Source: Panopea generosa
Taxonomy: Eukaryota > Mollusca > Bivalvia > Adapedonta > Hiatellidae
NCBI GenBank assembly: GCA_029582155.1
Contig: CM055901.1
Coordinates: forward strand, 8,288,874-8,352,873
DNA length: 64,000 nt
Direction: 5' to 3'
Shown here: one piece after another, positions 1-13,880 of the stretch
Numbering within the stretch: the stretch's first letter is position 1
How the letters are laid out: each line of letters starts with the position of its first letter
Position numbers and translations under genes: made by a program
Notes under the pieces: model-generated
Databases searched by the model: none
Told to the model about the DNA's origin: nothing
The model's input: only the letters and a program-made list of their open reading frames with translations

Positions 1-41
1 AATGAAACTTGTCACATAATAAACATTATATGATTTAAAGT

Positions 42-230
42 TAAAACTTATTTATTTTACTTCGATTATGAAACAAGATCTTACAACGTAGGCAAATCAC
101 GCTCGAAGTCTTTTTGGGTAGAACCAGTACTAAGCATATGCGGAAAAGGTGTCTTGCTCGAAAAAAACACACATGGTCGTTGCACGGGTCTTGAGTTAGA
201 ATCTCACCCGGCTACAATCCTCTGGGAGAA
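42..230 (-). mobile_element. tRNA-derived SINE, family B copy
   Basis: Read on the - strand, the copy contains CTTAGTACTGGTTCTACCC, then AAGACTTCGAGCGTG, then a TTGTAAGA-type segment and AAATAAATAAG tail. The same order is seen in the copies at 10668 and 46644. A tRNA-like box B (AGATTCTAACTC) lies near 200-215. Confidence 0.7.
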
Positions 231-1209
231 TTGGTCATGAACTTTGCTGTACGATCATAACTCTCCCACTTCTCCATATGTGGGAAAGCAGTCAGTGATA
301 TAAAGTGTTCCTAGTACTGATTAACCGCCCGCCTAGCAGTATATGAATTAAGGAAATCACGGAATCTCCTTAACGTGCACAAACAGGTGGGTTCAGGATT
401 TTCAGCCAGGGCCCGAAATGCGTATTCTATCAAGTTTAAGGGATGTCCAAAATCCAAGACGGAATGAGATAGGATTGGATAGGGTCGGGTGTCGAGTGTC
501 GGGTCAAATATGTTTTTTTACCGTTTTCGCCCTAAATGTACCTTTTTTTAATATTAATTTTTTTTGGGTCCAGATTCCATTCTGCCTTCTTGTCACCTCT
601 CTGAATTCGCGTGTGGTAAGCACATTTAAAAAGACAACTATCTTTGTTTAAATAACTGTAATTTAAAATTATCTCCAGTATTCATGAGTCATAGTATGGC
701 AATTTATCTATAGCTGTATTTATACTACATATTTATGGCTTTACATATATAATTAGTCGAATGCACAAAGGGTTGTCTTCCAACAAAGGATCAATGGTGA
801 AGGTCGAATGACTCGATTTTGATTGTGAATGATAAATGAATAGGACAATGAGTGGACACATTTGTATCAAACTTATGTGTATAGAGTTATGGATTATTTT
901 CAATAAATTCTAATTCTTAAAATATAATTGTGCAATGACTAAAAAAGGACAGTACACTGCGGGTAGGGATCCCATTCCATTGATAGCAATTGGTAAGACA
1001 TTTTTGCAATAGCAATCAATGATTTGGAAGGTAAAAAGATTAACAAACAATTTTATATATGTTATCGATAAGGCTATAAACTAACAGTGTAACTCATTTA
1101 TACCAATGTATTTATTCTCGATTGCGAATTAAGCTTATATATTATATGAATCACTCTCCTGACCGTTTCCTGTGAAGATTAATTGATTAAACATTTAGCA
1201 TTATTATAT

Positions 1210-1470
1210 ACCATAAAGGGCTAACAGACGATCGGTCAATGTAACCACTGTTTCCTGGGATCCTGAAAGGTTAACCAGTACTCTAGCACACTCCATCTCC
1301 ACAAGTTACTGATAACTTTCCATCTTGAATCAGCGGTGCGAGACAAATGACAATGGGACACAATGTCGTATATCAATCTTCAAGGAGACTGTTGCCTGGC
1401 GGGGATTCGAACTCACGACCCCTACATTGATAGTCAGACGCGCTACCGACTGAACTAATCGGGCCCGACT
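1210..1470 (-). mobile_element. tRNA-derived SINE, family C copy
   Basis: The tRNA-like head is at the high-coordinate end (reverse complement of GGGGATTCGAACTCACGACC and of the GCGCTACCGACTGAACTAA box A). The body contains the CAGGAAACAGTGGTTACATT-like segment, and the tail reads TGTTAGCCCTTTATGG. Six other copies or fragments share this layout. Confidence 0.75.
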
Positions 1471-4400
1471 ATTGTTGTGTAGAATCAGTACTGAGTGTTA
1501 TTTAAAGAGTTCATTTGGTGGAGCCGCGGACCGAACCAGCAACATTTGACGTGAGCGGTCAACATTTCTATCCACTGCTCGATAACCTCGTCCCGTACGA
1601 ACGCATTAACTATGGAAGAACTGATCAAAGATGAATCCTGAAGAAAAGTGATTGTGTTTAGTATACATAATATTTATTTCACAATATACATGGAAGTCAT
1701 ATATCCAATATACACATTAAATTACAAGTGAAAAGGATCCAGAAGAGAGCTATAATTTCATATTTACCTTTCGCTCGTCACGCCCAGAAGACGATTCGAA
1801 CCAGGGTTAAAGCCAAAATGATACCAACTTCACTTATCAACAGTTTATACATATATTTATCACCAACCATATACGATTTTAAATCTGTCAAACAGTGTGC
1901 ATTGAATACATGTTTTACCCATGACTGTGTTGAACGAATTTAACTGGTAAAACAATGACCAATACTTATTAATATTGTACAATATAGCAATAATTCCCAA
2001 GTAATGATTAATAACAAACTTGTATATCTGTGTATGTCTTGGTCTTGATCGCCAACTAAATATTTACAGTGAATTCAGGCGATATTGACAGATACACCAT
2101 GCTTGTGCGACCAGTGCAGCCCTGAACCCAATTGCTGTTTGTTCTAATGTAATTTCGATTTTTTCCCTAAAGGACTTTAACAAGTATGATATCTCCCATT
2201 AATTCTGTAAGCTGTGTGTCATTTTATTAAGCATATGTACTACTACAATCACAAATACGCACGGATCCACGGGGAAGTGGTGCGGACCCGTTGAAGCAAG
2301 AGTTGAATTGACCTAAAACCGACACTAGAGCTTTACCACCACATAGTCTATTTTTTTAAATTGGATATAACATTCAAAATATAAATAAATAAAATACTCG
2401 ACATGATAGAACTGTTTGTTTACTTACCATATTAAATCATTTTAAAGTGGAATTCGGTAGTGGAAGTTTTCCTGTTCGTATATTCAAGCTTACTATTAAG
2501 TTTTATATATGGATACACTGGCGGGTCTAGAGAGTGAGGCGGCAGGGCCGAGCCCCAAACCTGGTATTTCCAAAACTACTTAAAAAGGTACAACTTTTTG
2601 TGAAAGTGATCATATACGTGGGAAACTGCCAGTCACCTGGAATAAACGGAGTCCCATATTATAGAGATTTCCTTAAGTAAACAAAAGCGGTACACATTAC
2701 AATCAAAAAGTACTTGGACCTCTCTTTTATCGAAGTATGTTCCCCATGTATCGAACATTTGTCGAATTCGTCAGACCAAACAAAAATTCAAACACCCCTA
2801 CTTTGAAAATATATGCGCATATATATTTTGGAAGCAAATTGACAATTAAACATTGTCGATATTGAAGTGGTATATTCTTTCTTGAGAAAAAAATATCACA
2901 AAATAAACATTAAATAAACAACAAAAACATACAATAAAAAAGTCGACCCCTCAAATTAGATTTTTCTATAGTATATATATCTCCGTTAAATAATTCACAA
3001 AAAGAAAGTTTTATTCATGATTGAACACATAATTTCAACAACTTCTTCAATATTATCTGTTTGATCAATGATATTTACATTAATTGGTGAAATCAATCAT
3101 TTTGACGTGCTTGCAGTTTGTCCCGTTCTTTTTAAATTAGAAATCGACATGATTTCGTTACTATAAAGTATTTAAATGTGAATTAAAACCACGTCTTCAT
3201 GGTCACAATGCCATCAGTTAAATATGTGTACGGGCCATTACCTGTATTGATAGTTGTGTTCTTTTGTGTGAACTTTCAAGTATAAATACGGGTTTAGAAA
3301 TATTTCAATATTGAGAACATTCGACTACTTTATTTACATAGAATTTCAGTCTTTATTTATTTTGATCACTGTTTGGAAATGTGCACAAGGAAATGGGTTT
3401 AACGCCATTATCAACACATTGCCTGTTATATCTGATGGTATTCAGTTATTTGGTGGAGGAAGATTTCAAAATGAATTTGAGTAGACGCATCGTCCATCTG
3501 CAAATAGCTAGCAGACTTTGTCAGTTATCACATATTAATTGAATCAAGCTGAGTTTGGATCACATCACCTCAGCGGCTGATAGTGAGTGAAATTGAGAAA
3601 GAGTCTTAGATTCAAACGGTCGATTAGTTTGGAGCGTCGGCGACGCTAGACAAACTTTTACAAGAGCAGGCGTCGCTAATGATCTAGACTAACGGCCGAC
3701 CGGAGAACGGAAACTTCTTGGCACAAATAATGTTTCGTCCGAATAACAACTTTCAGTCAGAGCTCGTCAACATGTGTGTCATGGCCTTGTTTTAACAAAG
3801 CATTTCAACTCGAATATGAGTTTAAGCTCACATTTTATTTTCAATTTACATCATTATTTTTAAATACATTCTCTATATAAGTTGTCTGTTATATGAAAAG
3901 ATTAATTGTTTGCGTACTGGCCACGATGTAAACGTGAATATATAATTTATTCAAATGCTTTTAATTATTCAGTTCATCCCACCGATAAACTTTGTTCCAA
4001 ACGTAAATTATCTGTTAAATGAAAATATTAAGTGTTTGTATTAAAGTCACACAACCCTCAGTACTAGTAAAATTTCGTTTTTTTACAATAACAATGTTTT
4101 TAGATAATATAGTATGCAGGTATAGCACATACCGTATTTCATAAACCATTGAAAACCACTTTTATCGTACCAAATCAGTTTGATGAAAACCGATATTTAA
4201 AGGTTGTGCAATTTGCAGTTCCAACGTGTTTGTGAATAATTGACCTCAATAATTTATATTAATTTGTTTTAAACTATAAAGTTTAAAAATGACCTTTAAG
4301 ATATAACTTTGTTAAATGATCGATATGTTACGCGCACATCAAATACCGCAATTCTTAAACAATAGTTTTACAACAAAATTTGGTCTTTTTGATACTTTAT

Positions 4401-4939
4401 AGTTTATACAAACATATTTCATAAGATTTACTATCCTCTTGAAAGAAATAGCTATACATCAGGATACTATCTAACGTACAAAAATACACAGGTATAAGTG
4501 TACATTTTAATTTTTGATTTTATCACGTATCCTATTCATGACTGTGAATTTAGTTATCGGTTTTATTGAACTTGTATTGCTCTCTGTGTATGCATTCTGT
4601 TTGATACTTATATCAACTACCATGTCAGTTATTGTGCAAATTACGTCAACTGTAAATCCAGACATTTAATGTTAGATATGGAGGAAGTGAAGGATTTGGA
4701 CTTATAAGAAGGTAGGTTGCATTTGGACGATGGAATAACTTTGTGTTTCAGTAACTGTTTACGTGTCTTTTAACACTTTAGAATGTCCGATCCTCCGTAT
4801 AATTATGATGGCTGCATGCTCTATTGACGAGAGTGAATGAAAATATGAGTCTAAAGGGAAAACAGTAATGAGCGAGTTATGGGTGCACCAGATTTTATCT
4901 CCACATTGGCGGTTTTGATACTGACCGGTCCAAGGCGGT

Positions 4940-4976
4940 GACCCCCCCCCCCCCCCCACACACACACACACACACC
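4940..4976. repeat. C homopolymer plus CA microsatellite
   Basis: A run of about 17 C is followed by (AC)n. It generates short Gly/Val phantom frames on the - strand. Confidence 0.9.
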
Positions 4977-5559
4977 ACCATCACCACCACTGTTGTCACT
5001 TCTTCGGTGACCACTAATATCATTTCTTCTGTATATGTGTATTGTACTTGTTTTGACCATGATTATGATCACTTCCAACATTGATTGTGTTTGTGATTGT
5101 GTAGTGACTGCGTGTTTGCAATGTTGGGTCTCCTGTCAGTCATATTTTCTTACTTTTGAAGGCGATGGGGCGAACCGAGCTAATTCAGTGTTACGTGCGG
5201 TCTTGTTGAGAACGGACCAGAGATGATTCAGATTTAACGGATAACTATGTTGTGGTGGTGGATGGGAACGTGAAGTGTTGGTGGAGAGAAGTAAGGAGGT
5301 GTATGGAGTTCCGTTTCCATATACCTGGCTGAAAACTGTAAAATGTAGATGTATTTGATAAGATTGTAAGATAGAATACGAGATAAAGCGCGGAAAGGAA
5401 ATAAGTTGAAGTGACAATTCCTATCCACTACCTCGGCCATATCTACTACATGGTCTTTATTGTTCAACAATTCTCTGTTTTGCCTAAGTCAAAGTTACAT
5501 TGTCCTATGTTGAACAAAATACACATTGCTAATATGGTATTGACTGACAACCAGTAAAT

Positions 5560-5812
5560 GACTGTGGTCATTCTTACCGATTTGTCTGAAGTGCCGTCTC
5601 AAGGACACTCGTTTCTCACCGTTGGGGTTGTTAGGTTCGGGTCAGACTCGGTCAAAAAAAAGTTTAATGTGACAAAAAGTGTCGGTTTCTTCCCCAACGA
5701 CTGTTTTTTACTCAGAATTATGGTTATGGATCTGAGGTCATCCTCCAACCGTAATGTTGGTATCCATATCATATAACTGTATTTGTGTTGTAGGTGGTGT
5801 TTAAAAGACATT
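5560..5812 (+). mobile_element. Probable ancient SINE family A copy
   Basis: GTGCCGTCTCAAGGACAC resembles the family head, TCAGACTCGGT and GAGGTCATCCTCCAACCGTA the body, and CCATATCATATAACTGTA with GGTGTTTAAAAGACATTA the tail. It is strongly diverged. Confidence 0.45.
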
Positions 5813-6534
5813 ATTAGCGTATGACAGTTCAAAGTGAACTTACAGGTACAACAAGTAAACTGAAGTTTCGAAATTAGATTATGCTCATGTGGATTACTTT
5901 CATTGGTTCATGCATATATACTGCATTCGTTCAACTAAAAAGTCAATAAATTTACCGTTTATAGGACAGCTTGTATGATGTGTCAACATGCCATGCTGTT
6001 TTTCATTATTCCGTAGTTGTCACGTATTTACTCAACACGTTGGGGGATTTTGTCAAATCTTTACAAATGTCGGGACGATATAGCGACCTCGACAAGTTCT
6101 TGTTCGCAACGACCTCCAAAGTCAACGGAAGGTGTATAATGGTATAATTATGTAAATAAGATTTAAATTTACATTTATATTGCACTTCTATTTATTTTTG
6201 TCTGCACACTATTGCAACGGAGCCATTTATTATCGAATACGTATTTACTTAACCAAGTATCCGTGGATTCATCATACTGTATTGTACAGCAGTTTGACGT
6301 TTGTTATAAAGTAAATAGTATGCTTATTGTATGGGAAAGGACGGTCCAGAGAAATGTAAGAAAATGTATAATGGTGCTCAAATTGCGTACTGGATTCAGA
6401 ATGTTTTGTATATTGTTATTGTGTCAGAAGCGTTGCCTCGGTTTGGACTGGAATGTCAGTTGAAATGATGTAAGCGTTACATATTTGAAATCAGAGAAAG
6501 ATGGTGTCTCCTTAACATACACATATATTGGTGC

Positions 6535-7932
6535 AGACTGCCAGACTGACACAGGCTGACACAGACTGGCATAGCCTGAAACAGACTGGCACAGACTGAC
6601 AAAATCTGATACAGACTGACACAAACTTATATGTGGACTGACAGACTAGAACAGATTGACATACACTGACATATACATGTAATGACATATACTGACACAG
6701 ACAGGCACAACACAAACTAAATCAATCTGACATAGACTGGCACAGACTGGCAGTACAGACTGGAACAGACTGGCACAATCTGGCACAGATTGACACAGAC
6801 TGGCACAGACTGGCACAGACTGACATATACTGGCATAGACTGGCACAGACTGACAAAGACTGGCACAGATTGACACTGACTGAAACAATCTGACACAAAC
6901 TGGCACAAACTGGCACAGACTTACACAAAATATAACAATCTGACACATACTGACAGAGACTGACAGACTAACACAGACTAGCACAGACTGACAAAGACTG
7001 GATCAGACTGGCCCAGACTAACATAGACTGACACAGACTGACAAAATCTGACACAGACTGACAAAGATTGGCACAGACTGGCACAGACTTACATATACTG
7101 ACACAGACAGGCACAACACAAACTGAGAAATATGTGACACAGACAGGCACAAACTGACACAGACTGGCAGCACATACTGAAAAGGACTGGCACAATGTGA
7201 CACAGACTGACACAGAATAACACAGACTGGCACAGACTGACATATACTGACACAGATTAGCACAGATTGGCACAGACTGACACAGACTGGTACATTCTGA
7301 CATATTCTGATACAGATTGGCACAGGCTGACACATACTGGCACAGACTGGCACATTCTGACACAGACTAGCACATACTGGCACAGAGTGACACAGACTGA
7401 TTCAATCTGACACAGACTGACATAGACTGACACATACTGGCACAGATTGGCACAGATTGACATATACTGACAGATTGGCACAGACTGACATTTATTGACA
7501 CATACTGACACAGACTGGTACATTCTGACATATACTGACACAGAATGACACAGACTGACACAGACTGGCACATACTTACATATACTGACACATATTGGCA
7601 CAGACTGGCACATTCTGACATTTTCTGATACAGATTGGCACAGGGTGACACATACTGGCACAGACTGACACATACTGACACAGATTGGCACAGACTGACA
7701 CATACTGGCACAGACTGGCACATTCTGACACAGACTTGCACATACTGGCACATACTGACAAAGACTGATACAATGTGACACAGACTGACATAGACTACCG
7801 ACAGATTTGCAGAGACTGACACATACTGGCACAGACTGACATATACTGACACAGATTGGCACAGACTGGCACATACTGGCACAAACCGGCACATTCTGAC
7901 ACAGACTTGCACACACTGGCACATACTGACAC
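6535..7932. repeat. 10-bp minisatellite, about 140 units
   Basis: The unit is TGGCACAGAC with variants TGACACATAC and TGACACAGAC. Because 10 is not a multiple of 3 and the unit lacks stop codons on the - strand, all three - frames stay open for up to 232 codons, giving Cys/Val/Ser/Gln-rich phantom proteins. There is no start context, splice site or conservation to suggest a gene. Confidence 0.9.
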
Positions 7933-8552
7933 CTGTACTTAGAGTAAGATTTACGCAGGAACAGTCAGGTTCACTTGGCATGGTATTATTTTTGTTGCTT
8001 GTTTTCTCTCTTATTTTTTTTTCTTTTAATGTGTTTTTTCTTTTTGTACTAAGTTCCCTTTTCATTTTTTTTCAACCCGGTAAACATATCCATTCGTACA
8101 GCCGCACTGGAGAGAACTGTAACTAATGTTGTTATAACTTGTAGTTCAATCCATTTGCATATGTTATATATTTTGTTATCATTTAATGTTCATTTGTATA
8201 TATTGATATTATGTAACATACGTAATAAAATATTTTTAAATTAAAAATACACTCAAGAGAAAATGTAACACAGGAAGAGACGTGAAAGCGCAACATATTT
8301 ATCACGTGTGTATAACCAACAGTGCCTTGAACAACTGGGCCCTGGTCTATAAGTAACGTATACCACAAACATAACATATATTTCTATTTTCCATAAAATA
8401 CATACTAAATCAATTACATGAAAAAATATTGTGCAGTTAGAAGCTCTGCACGTGTAACGTGCTTGTTAATTTTTGGCTTCCCGCCATAAAGTTTTTAAAA
8501 AAGATATTTCTAAATTTAAATAAATATTTGTTCAATGGCCTATTATTACCGA

Positions 8553-8792
8553 GGGTCCTCCGTGGTCGAGTGGTCTAAGGTGCCGTCTCAAGATCACCGC
8601 TAAGGTCATAGGTTCGAGTCCCGCTCGCACCAAAATCTTTATGTGAGAAAGTTTCCAGTAACTTGCGGTAGGAAGGTGATTCTACTCAGTCTGACTCAGT
8701 CTGAGGTCTTCCTCCTCCGGTAAAGCTGGATATGCCATATATAACCTGAAATGTGTTGAAAATGGCGTTAACCCCCATACAAAAAATAATAT
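8553..8792 (+). mobile_element. tRNA-derived SINE, family A copy
   Basis: Box A-like GTGGTCGAGTGGTCTAAGG and box B GGTTCGAGTCCC resemble a Leu/Ser-type tRNA. The body includes CCAGTAACTTGCGGTAGG and ATTCTACTCAG, and the tail reads GTGTTGAAAATGGCGTTAAC. The style matches molluscan V-type SINEs such as RUDI, but that name is from memory and was not checked. Confidence 0.8.
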
Positions 8793-9879
8793 TTACTGAA
8801 CACCTCACAATTAAATTATTCTTATATGAAAGTTCTACTACAACTATGACAATTTTGTTTCTTATAAAGTTTAATAAATTGAGACAAAAAACATCCTAAG
8901 TCAGTGGCCTAATTATCGATATTTACACAAATTGTTTCCTAATTTATTTCATACCGGGTCCTAATCTGACACCTGTCTACGTAACGTCTGCTATTGGATT
9001 ACGATCGATATTTTATCATTAACTGATCACTCCACAAACATTGTTGGTTATTTACATATTTAAACAAACAGCTGGCTGGCCGACCGGCCTATCTCACAAT
9101 GGCTGTTCAAAACGTAAGAAAAAAATCCCCACTTAAAACACTGATCACATTTTAAATATGACTAAGCGAATTATTTTAAGTTACAGGCCATAGTTCATTA
9201 TAGCTACTGAGCAAAATATTCTAAGTGTGCTCAAACTACAGCTTATAATTTGTTGAGACTGGTGTGTCCCTTTAAGATTAATGTATATATATACTTAGAT
9301 ATATGAATGTATGTTACAACTTGAGTAATACATGTATTTGTACGGTTTGTGGAGAGATGGCCCACTCCGACCCTCATTGACCTACAACGCGGTGATTAAA
9401 TGGATCACTTTTTAGTGATTGAAATTTAAAAAAAATCTTAATGTTTAACAGTAATATATACTAAACGTTAGCGATTTCTTTAAAATCAAAACGTGTTATA
9501 ATAGCACATTTGCCATGATTGTGTTGTAAAGCTATTGTTTAGAATTACTTTATTTGAATGTTCATAATGTATGCTCATTTCTATTTAATTTAGTGTTGTT
9601 GTTTTTTAAAGAAACATACTTTAAAATGATTGATAGAGGGAAGCCAAAAAATCAACGAAAATTTCGAACATATGTGATATCTATTAAACAACATTTAAAA
9701 ACACTGATTTTCAGAGACTCAGTCATTTGTGTATATTGTGGTGATGTTTCAAAGCGAATGGGCCACCTTTATACCTATAAAAAGTATATATCTATAAATA
9801 GGGAAATCGCAGTGTGCTTTTATTGATCAAAATATTGATCTGAGATTTGTATATTTGATTGGATACGTGGCGTTATTTG

Positions 9880-10115
9880 TATGCCATCGAGGACTAACAG
9901 ACGATCAGTTAACCAAACCATTATTTCCTGGGATCATTGAAGTTTAACTTGTACTCGATCACATCCATGTCCGCTAATAACTGATAACTTACCACCTTAA
10001 ATCAGCGGTGAGTGACGAATGACACAGAGACTGTGGCCGGGCGGGAATTCGAACTTACGACTCCAGAACTGATAGACAGACACGCTACCAACTGAGGCAA
10101 TATGGTCCGGCTGTA
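9880..10115 (-). mobile_element. tRNA-derived SINE, family C copy
   Basis: It has the same order as the copy at 1210: a tail with the reverse complement of GAGGACTAACAGACGATCAG, the CCTGGGATC body segment, then tRNA boxes near 10050-10100 (GCTACCAACTGAGGCAA is the reversed box A). Confidence 0.75.
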
Positions 10116-10667
10116 TATATTTAAGGTTTATGTAAATAAGATGTATATAAAAACCGACTGAGCTAAACGGACTCGGCTTGATCCTAGATATACATGGGGT
10201 ACGCGCAGTTAACTTAATGAACAACCCTCTTAATTGGAATAAAGGTTTAATGGTATTATGATCACGATTTTAACAATTAAATATCAACCCCGATAAAGGG
10301 GATGGTAAACGATCTTCTTTGAATTACATTGACAACTTGGCAATTTTTAAACCGGATTTTATTGATCGTTAAGTCCTGGAATTTAGAATTTAAAATATGA
10401 AGTACTTAAGATAAAGCCAGGGTATCTTAATAAAATTTGGATTTATTTAAGACCGTGTGTAGAAATATGTATTAATATGTTTATTTGCGGTACCTTATAT
10501 GTTAGGTTGAAAATATTGTACAACGATGGGTACTAAAGTCGGGCCATAATTCGATGTATTAACAATGTTAAAAGGAGTACCTGCAAGAAACGGTAACTAT
10601 GTATTTGTATAAATAAACAATTGTTGGAGTTTTATATATATCGTATCCACGTACATTTTATTGACAT

Positions 10668-10875
10668 TTTATGTGGAGCGCGTTGTTCAGTGGTAGAACA
10701 CCGAACCCAGGATTACAGGGTCGTGGGTTCGATACTCTGCCACGGCTATGTGTGGTGTATTCGAGTAAGACACTTTATCTGCATATGTTTAATACTGGTT
10801 ATACCCAGGAAGACTTCGGTGTGATTTGTATAAGCTGTAAGAACTGTTCCACAATCGAAGTAAATTAAATAAGTT
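10668..10875 (+). mobile_element. tRNA-derived SINE, family B copy
   Basis: The box A-like GTTCAGTGGTAGAACACC and box B GGGTTCGATAC are correctly spaced. They are followed by TTTAATACTGGTTATACCC, AAGACTTCGGTGTG and the TGTAAGAACTG tail segment. The acceptor-stem halves do not pair as in a real tRNA, and homologous sequence continues beyond the tRNA part, so this is a SINE and not a tRNA gene. Confidence 0.8.
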
Positions 10876-11208
10876 TAAATTTAATTGACAATTTGTTTGT
10901 TGACTTTTTGACGTCATATTGTGTTTGTGTCTGTATGTGCATACGTGTGTGTGCTCCACAAAAAGAAAGCCTTAAGATTTCTTCTACAGTTTATTGTTAC
11001 TCGTATGAATGAATATTTAAATGAAAATAGACTCAATTTCACCACCTTCATGTTCGCATGTTTTCAGTGACTCTCTTTATTATATACATGACGTTATATG
11101 TATCTATAATACAATCTTACAATAACTGTCACTAATGGTCATGTAATGGACGTCTTAGCATTCAAAGGTCTATTGAACACTTTGGTCTTTCATCACGATC
11201 GTATAAAC

Positions 11209-11440
11209 GGATTACCGTGGCATTGTGGTCTAAGACGCTATCTCGAGATCGTCTGTCAGTTGAGGTCGTGGGTTCGTGCCCAGCTTCTTTCAAATAAAAC
11301 GTTCACCGGTTACTTGTGGAAATACGTTGCTTCTACTCAGATTCACTTTGAGATATTTCATAACAAATAAAACTGGATGTCATATATAAACTGTAACGTA
11401 TTTAAAAGGGCGTTAAACACCATTAAACAAAAACAACAAC
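11209..11440 (+). mobile_element. tRNA-derived SINE, family A copy
   Basis: It has TGTGGTCTAAGACGCTATCT, GTCGTGGGTTCGTGCCC, TTGCTTCTACTCAG, AAAACTGGATGTCATATATA and AGGGCGTTAAACACCATTAA in the same order as the copy at 8553. The open frame over this stretch is incidental. Confidence 0.75.
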
Positions 11441-11860
11441 CTCACTGCCTAAGAGAAGAACAACATAAAACGTTATACACATTTAATTTCTACAATAAAA
11501 CGTTTCTGTGTTATAAACACTTTATAGAACTTAGGACGACACAACCCCAGATATGGACACATCTCGTATGGAGAGAACTGGGGTTCGATAAACTAACGTT
11601 CGTGAGTTTAGGAACTTCTCCGTGTTTTCAAAACAAATCGGGAAATTTATTTACTAAATCTCTTACCTATTTCCATAAGCATTGTACAAAGTTTTTAAAT
11701 TTGCAAAAAATACTGCGCAAATTAATCGTTCCTATGTATCACAAATTGTTCGTATGAAAATCTTAAGACTTATGAACTTTAGTGACCGGGTCCGCGGTGA
11801 TTGTTTGTGGTACCCGTGCTTCGCAGAGTCACCAAGGTGGCCCCATCTTAGATGTACATT

Positions 11861-12140
11861 CTTGCAGATAATGGCCATTGTGGTTTCTACATTAATTTTC
11901 CTTTAGACAATGGCCATTGTGGTTTCTACTTTTCCTACAGACAAAGGCCATTGTAGTTTCTACTATTCATGCAGACAATGGCCATCGTAGTTTCTACTAT
12001 TCATGCAGACAATGACCAATGTAGTTTCTACTTTTCATGCAGACAATGACCATTGTGGTTTCTACTATTCTTGCAGACAATGGCCATTGTAGTTTCTACT
12101 ATTCATGCAGACAATGACCATTGTGGTTTCGACTAATCTT
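11861..12140. repeat. 34-bp minisatellite with palindromic core
   Basis: About eight units share ACAATGGCCATTGT, a perfect 14-bp palindrome, followed by GTTTCTACTATTCATGCAG. Some units lose the palindrome through GACC for GGCC. Confidence 0.85.
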
Positions 12141-12175
12141 GGTAACCACCTTCATTTCGACTGTATATTAGCAAC

Positions 12176-12225
12176 TGCAGTGGTGGTCTAGTGGTAGAGC
12201 GTCTTTATGGCATGCAGAAGTCGTG

Positions 12226-12230
<5 letters not shown>
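12176..12230 (+). mobile_element. SINE head fragment joined to a GA microsatellite
   Basis: GCAGTGGTGGTCTAGTGGTA and GCATGCAGAAGTCGTGG match the family D head. The copy then breaks into pure GA repeats, so the element is truncated or interrupted. Confidence 0.5.

Positions 12231-12293
<63 letters not shown>
12231..12293. repeat. GA microsatellite
   Basis: Pure (GA)n of about 31 units, attached to a truncated SINE head. Confidence 0.95.
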
Positions 12294-12294
<1 letters not shown>

Positions 12295-13627
12295 ATTCCA
12301 TAAGCCCAAAATCATTGACCAGTATAAATAAGAAAAAAGTGTATAGCCAAATTTAAATCTCCTAATCCGAGCACGGAAGGTTTTAAATCAAACGCAGTCA
12401 TTTGGAATTATGAAAGTGTATACAAACAGATATTCGGATTGAATATGCGTTGAAAGTGTTAAGTAGCTGGGTTGTTTAGACATGTTTGTGTTGAAGAAGA
12501 TGTGATATGGTTATTATAGTTCTGCTGCATTTAATCTATAGCAACATGTTCGTTTAATGTGTCATGTATATACCAAGATGGATACGCGAACTAAAGCTCT
12601 AAGTTTAGCACATGAGCTCATTCTTCAAAGGATCGGTAATTTTCTTAATTAAACAATCATTTTTTAACTACAATGTTTATGTTACTCTACCATCTCTTCT
12701 GTCGCCATCAACATCATTTCCATCTTTTATCTTCTCTTCTGTCATCACCAACATCGTTATAATAATCAGGTAGCATGGTCTTCTTCTGCCCTATCCGACC
12801 ATTCTTCTAATGACACCGTTTTTGTTTCATGAATCGTCATCGGGTCTCTTTCTTAACCATAACTATCAATATCTTCTCTTTTTTCATCTTCTTTTTCTTT
12901 CTGTTATATGTAGTATATTGTCTAATTTTGATCAATCCTGAATTGTATGCCAGCGAAACTTTGTTTATGTATACCATAGGCACATGGTCTTTAAATAATT
13001 TGTAAGCGGTACTGGATTTTTAGCAGGAACCCATTTTTTGTTCATCATTCACGGCCCGATGATCTATTTAAAATGCTGTTTCGATTGCTAACCTTCCATT
13101 GCTGAGGTCGTGGGTCCGAGCTCAGCTGTAATGTGTTGAAAATGGAGTTTTCCCTCTACCCCTCACCCACCTCTTCATGTCCATCATCGTCCAATGTACA
13201 ACGTAGAAGATGAACTTTAAACTTTACATGATTTATACAATATCTGACGAAATGACGACAAATTTACTGTGTATAACATACGTTTTGCTCCAAGTATTCT
13301 CAAAACCAATAACTGACTTTTAACTAGATCGTGTATAAATTTACAATTTAATGACGATGGATCATGACCGCGCCACTCATATATCTGTATATTAGGATAT
13401 GAATGGAAGTTAATGCCATTTTCAACGTATACGTTATACTTGGGAAAAATCAGCAGAATAAATCTGAATAGAACCACCGTCGTTCCGAAAATAACTGGCA
13501 AGTTTTCTCACATAAAGTATTTTGACCGAGCTAGGTTCGAACTTGGGACCGCAAGTGACGGACGTCAGTGTGAGATGTATACTGTTTGATGAAACTACAT
13601 CGGTATTCCATTGATTATATTTCTAAA

Positions 13628-13880
13628 CGTATAAACCAAAGACTTAAAAAAAATGATACTTGAAGCTTCATTGTTTGGCGCTCAGCATTTATAGGATAGT
13701 TCTGGGTCTGGTTGGCCTGTACTGGTGTCAGTATAATGTGACTGGGCGGGGTATCATATCATGTGTCTGCGGCATGGGTACTCCAGTATGGCAGCGCTCA
13801 GAATTACTTTCTCAAGTAGACACCGTCGCGATATAATTGAAAAATTGTTGAAAGCGACACTAAACAACATTAAACGTTTA
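13628..13880 (+). mobile_element. SINE family D copy, head lost
   Basis: The segments ACTTGAAGCTTCATTGTTTG, GGCGCTCAGCATTTATAGGA, GTCAGTATAATGTGACTGGG, GTATCATATCATGTGTCTG and TGAAAAATTGTTGAAAGCGA match the full copy at 59010 in order. Confidence 0.7.

Noticed and set aside
7257-8065. Open frames of 221 and 232 codons on the - strand, Cys/Val/Ser-rich
   Set aside because: They are readings of a 10-bp tandem repeat open in all frames, with no splice sites or independent codon signal.
10680-10745. tRNA gene candidate with boxes A and B
   Set aside because: The acceptor stem does not pair and the sequence continues into a SINE body shared with 46644 and 42.
11377-11757. 126-codon frame after a SINE
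   Set aside because: It starts inside SINE family A and shows no recognisable protein features.
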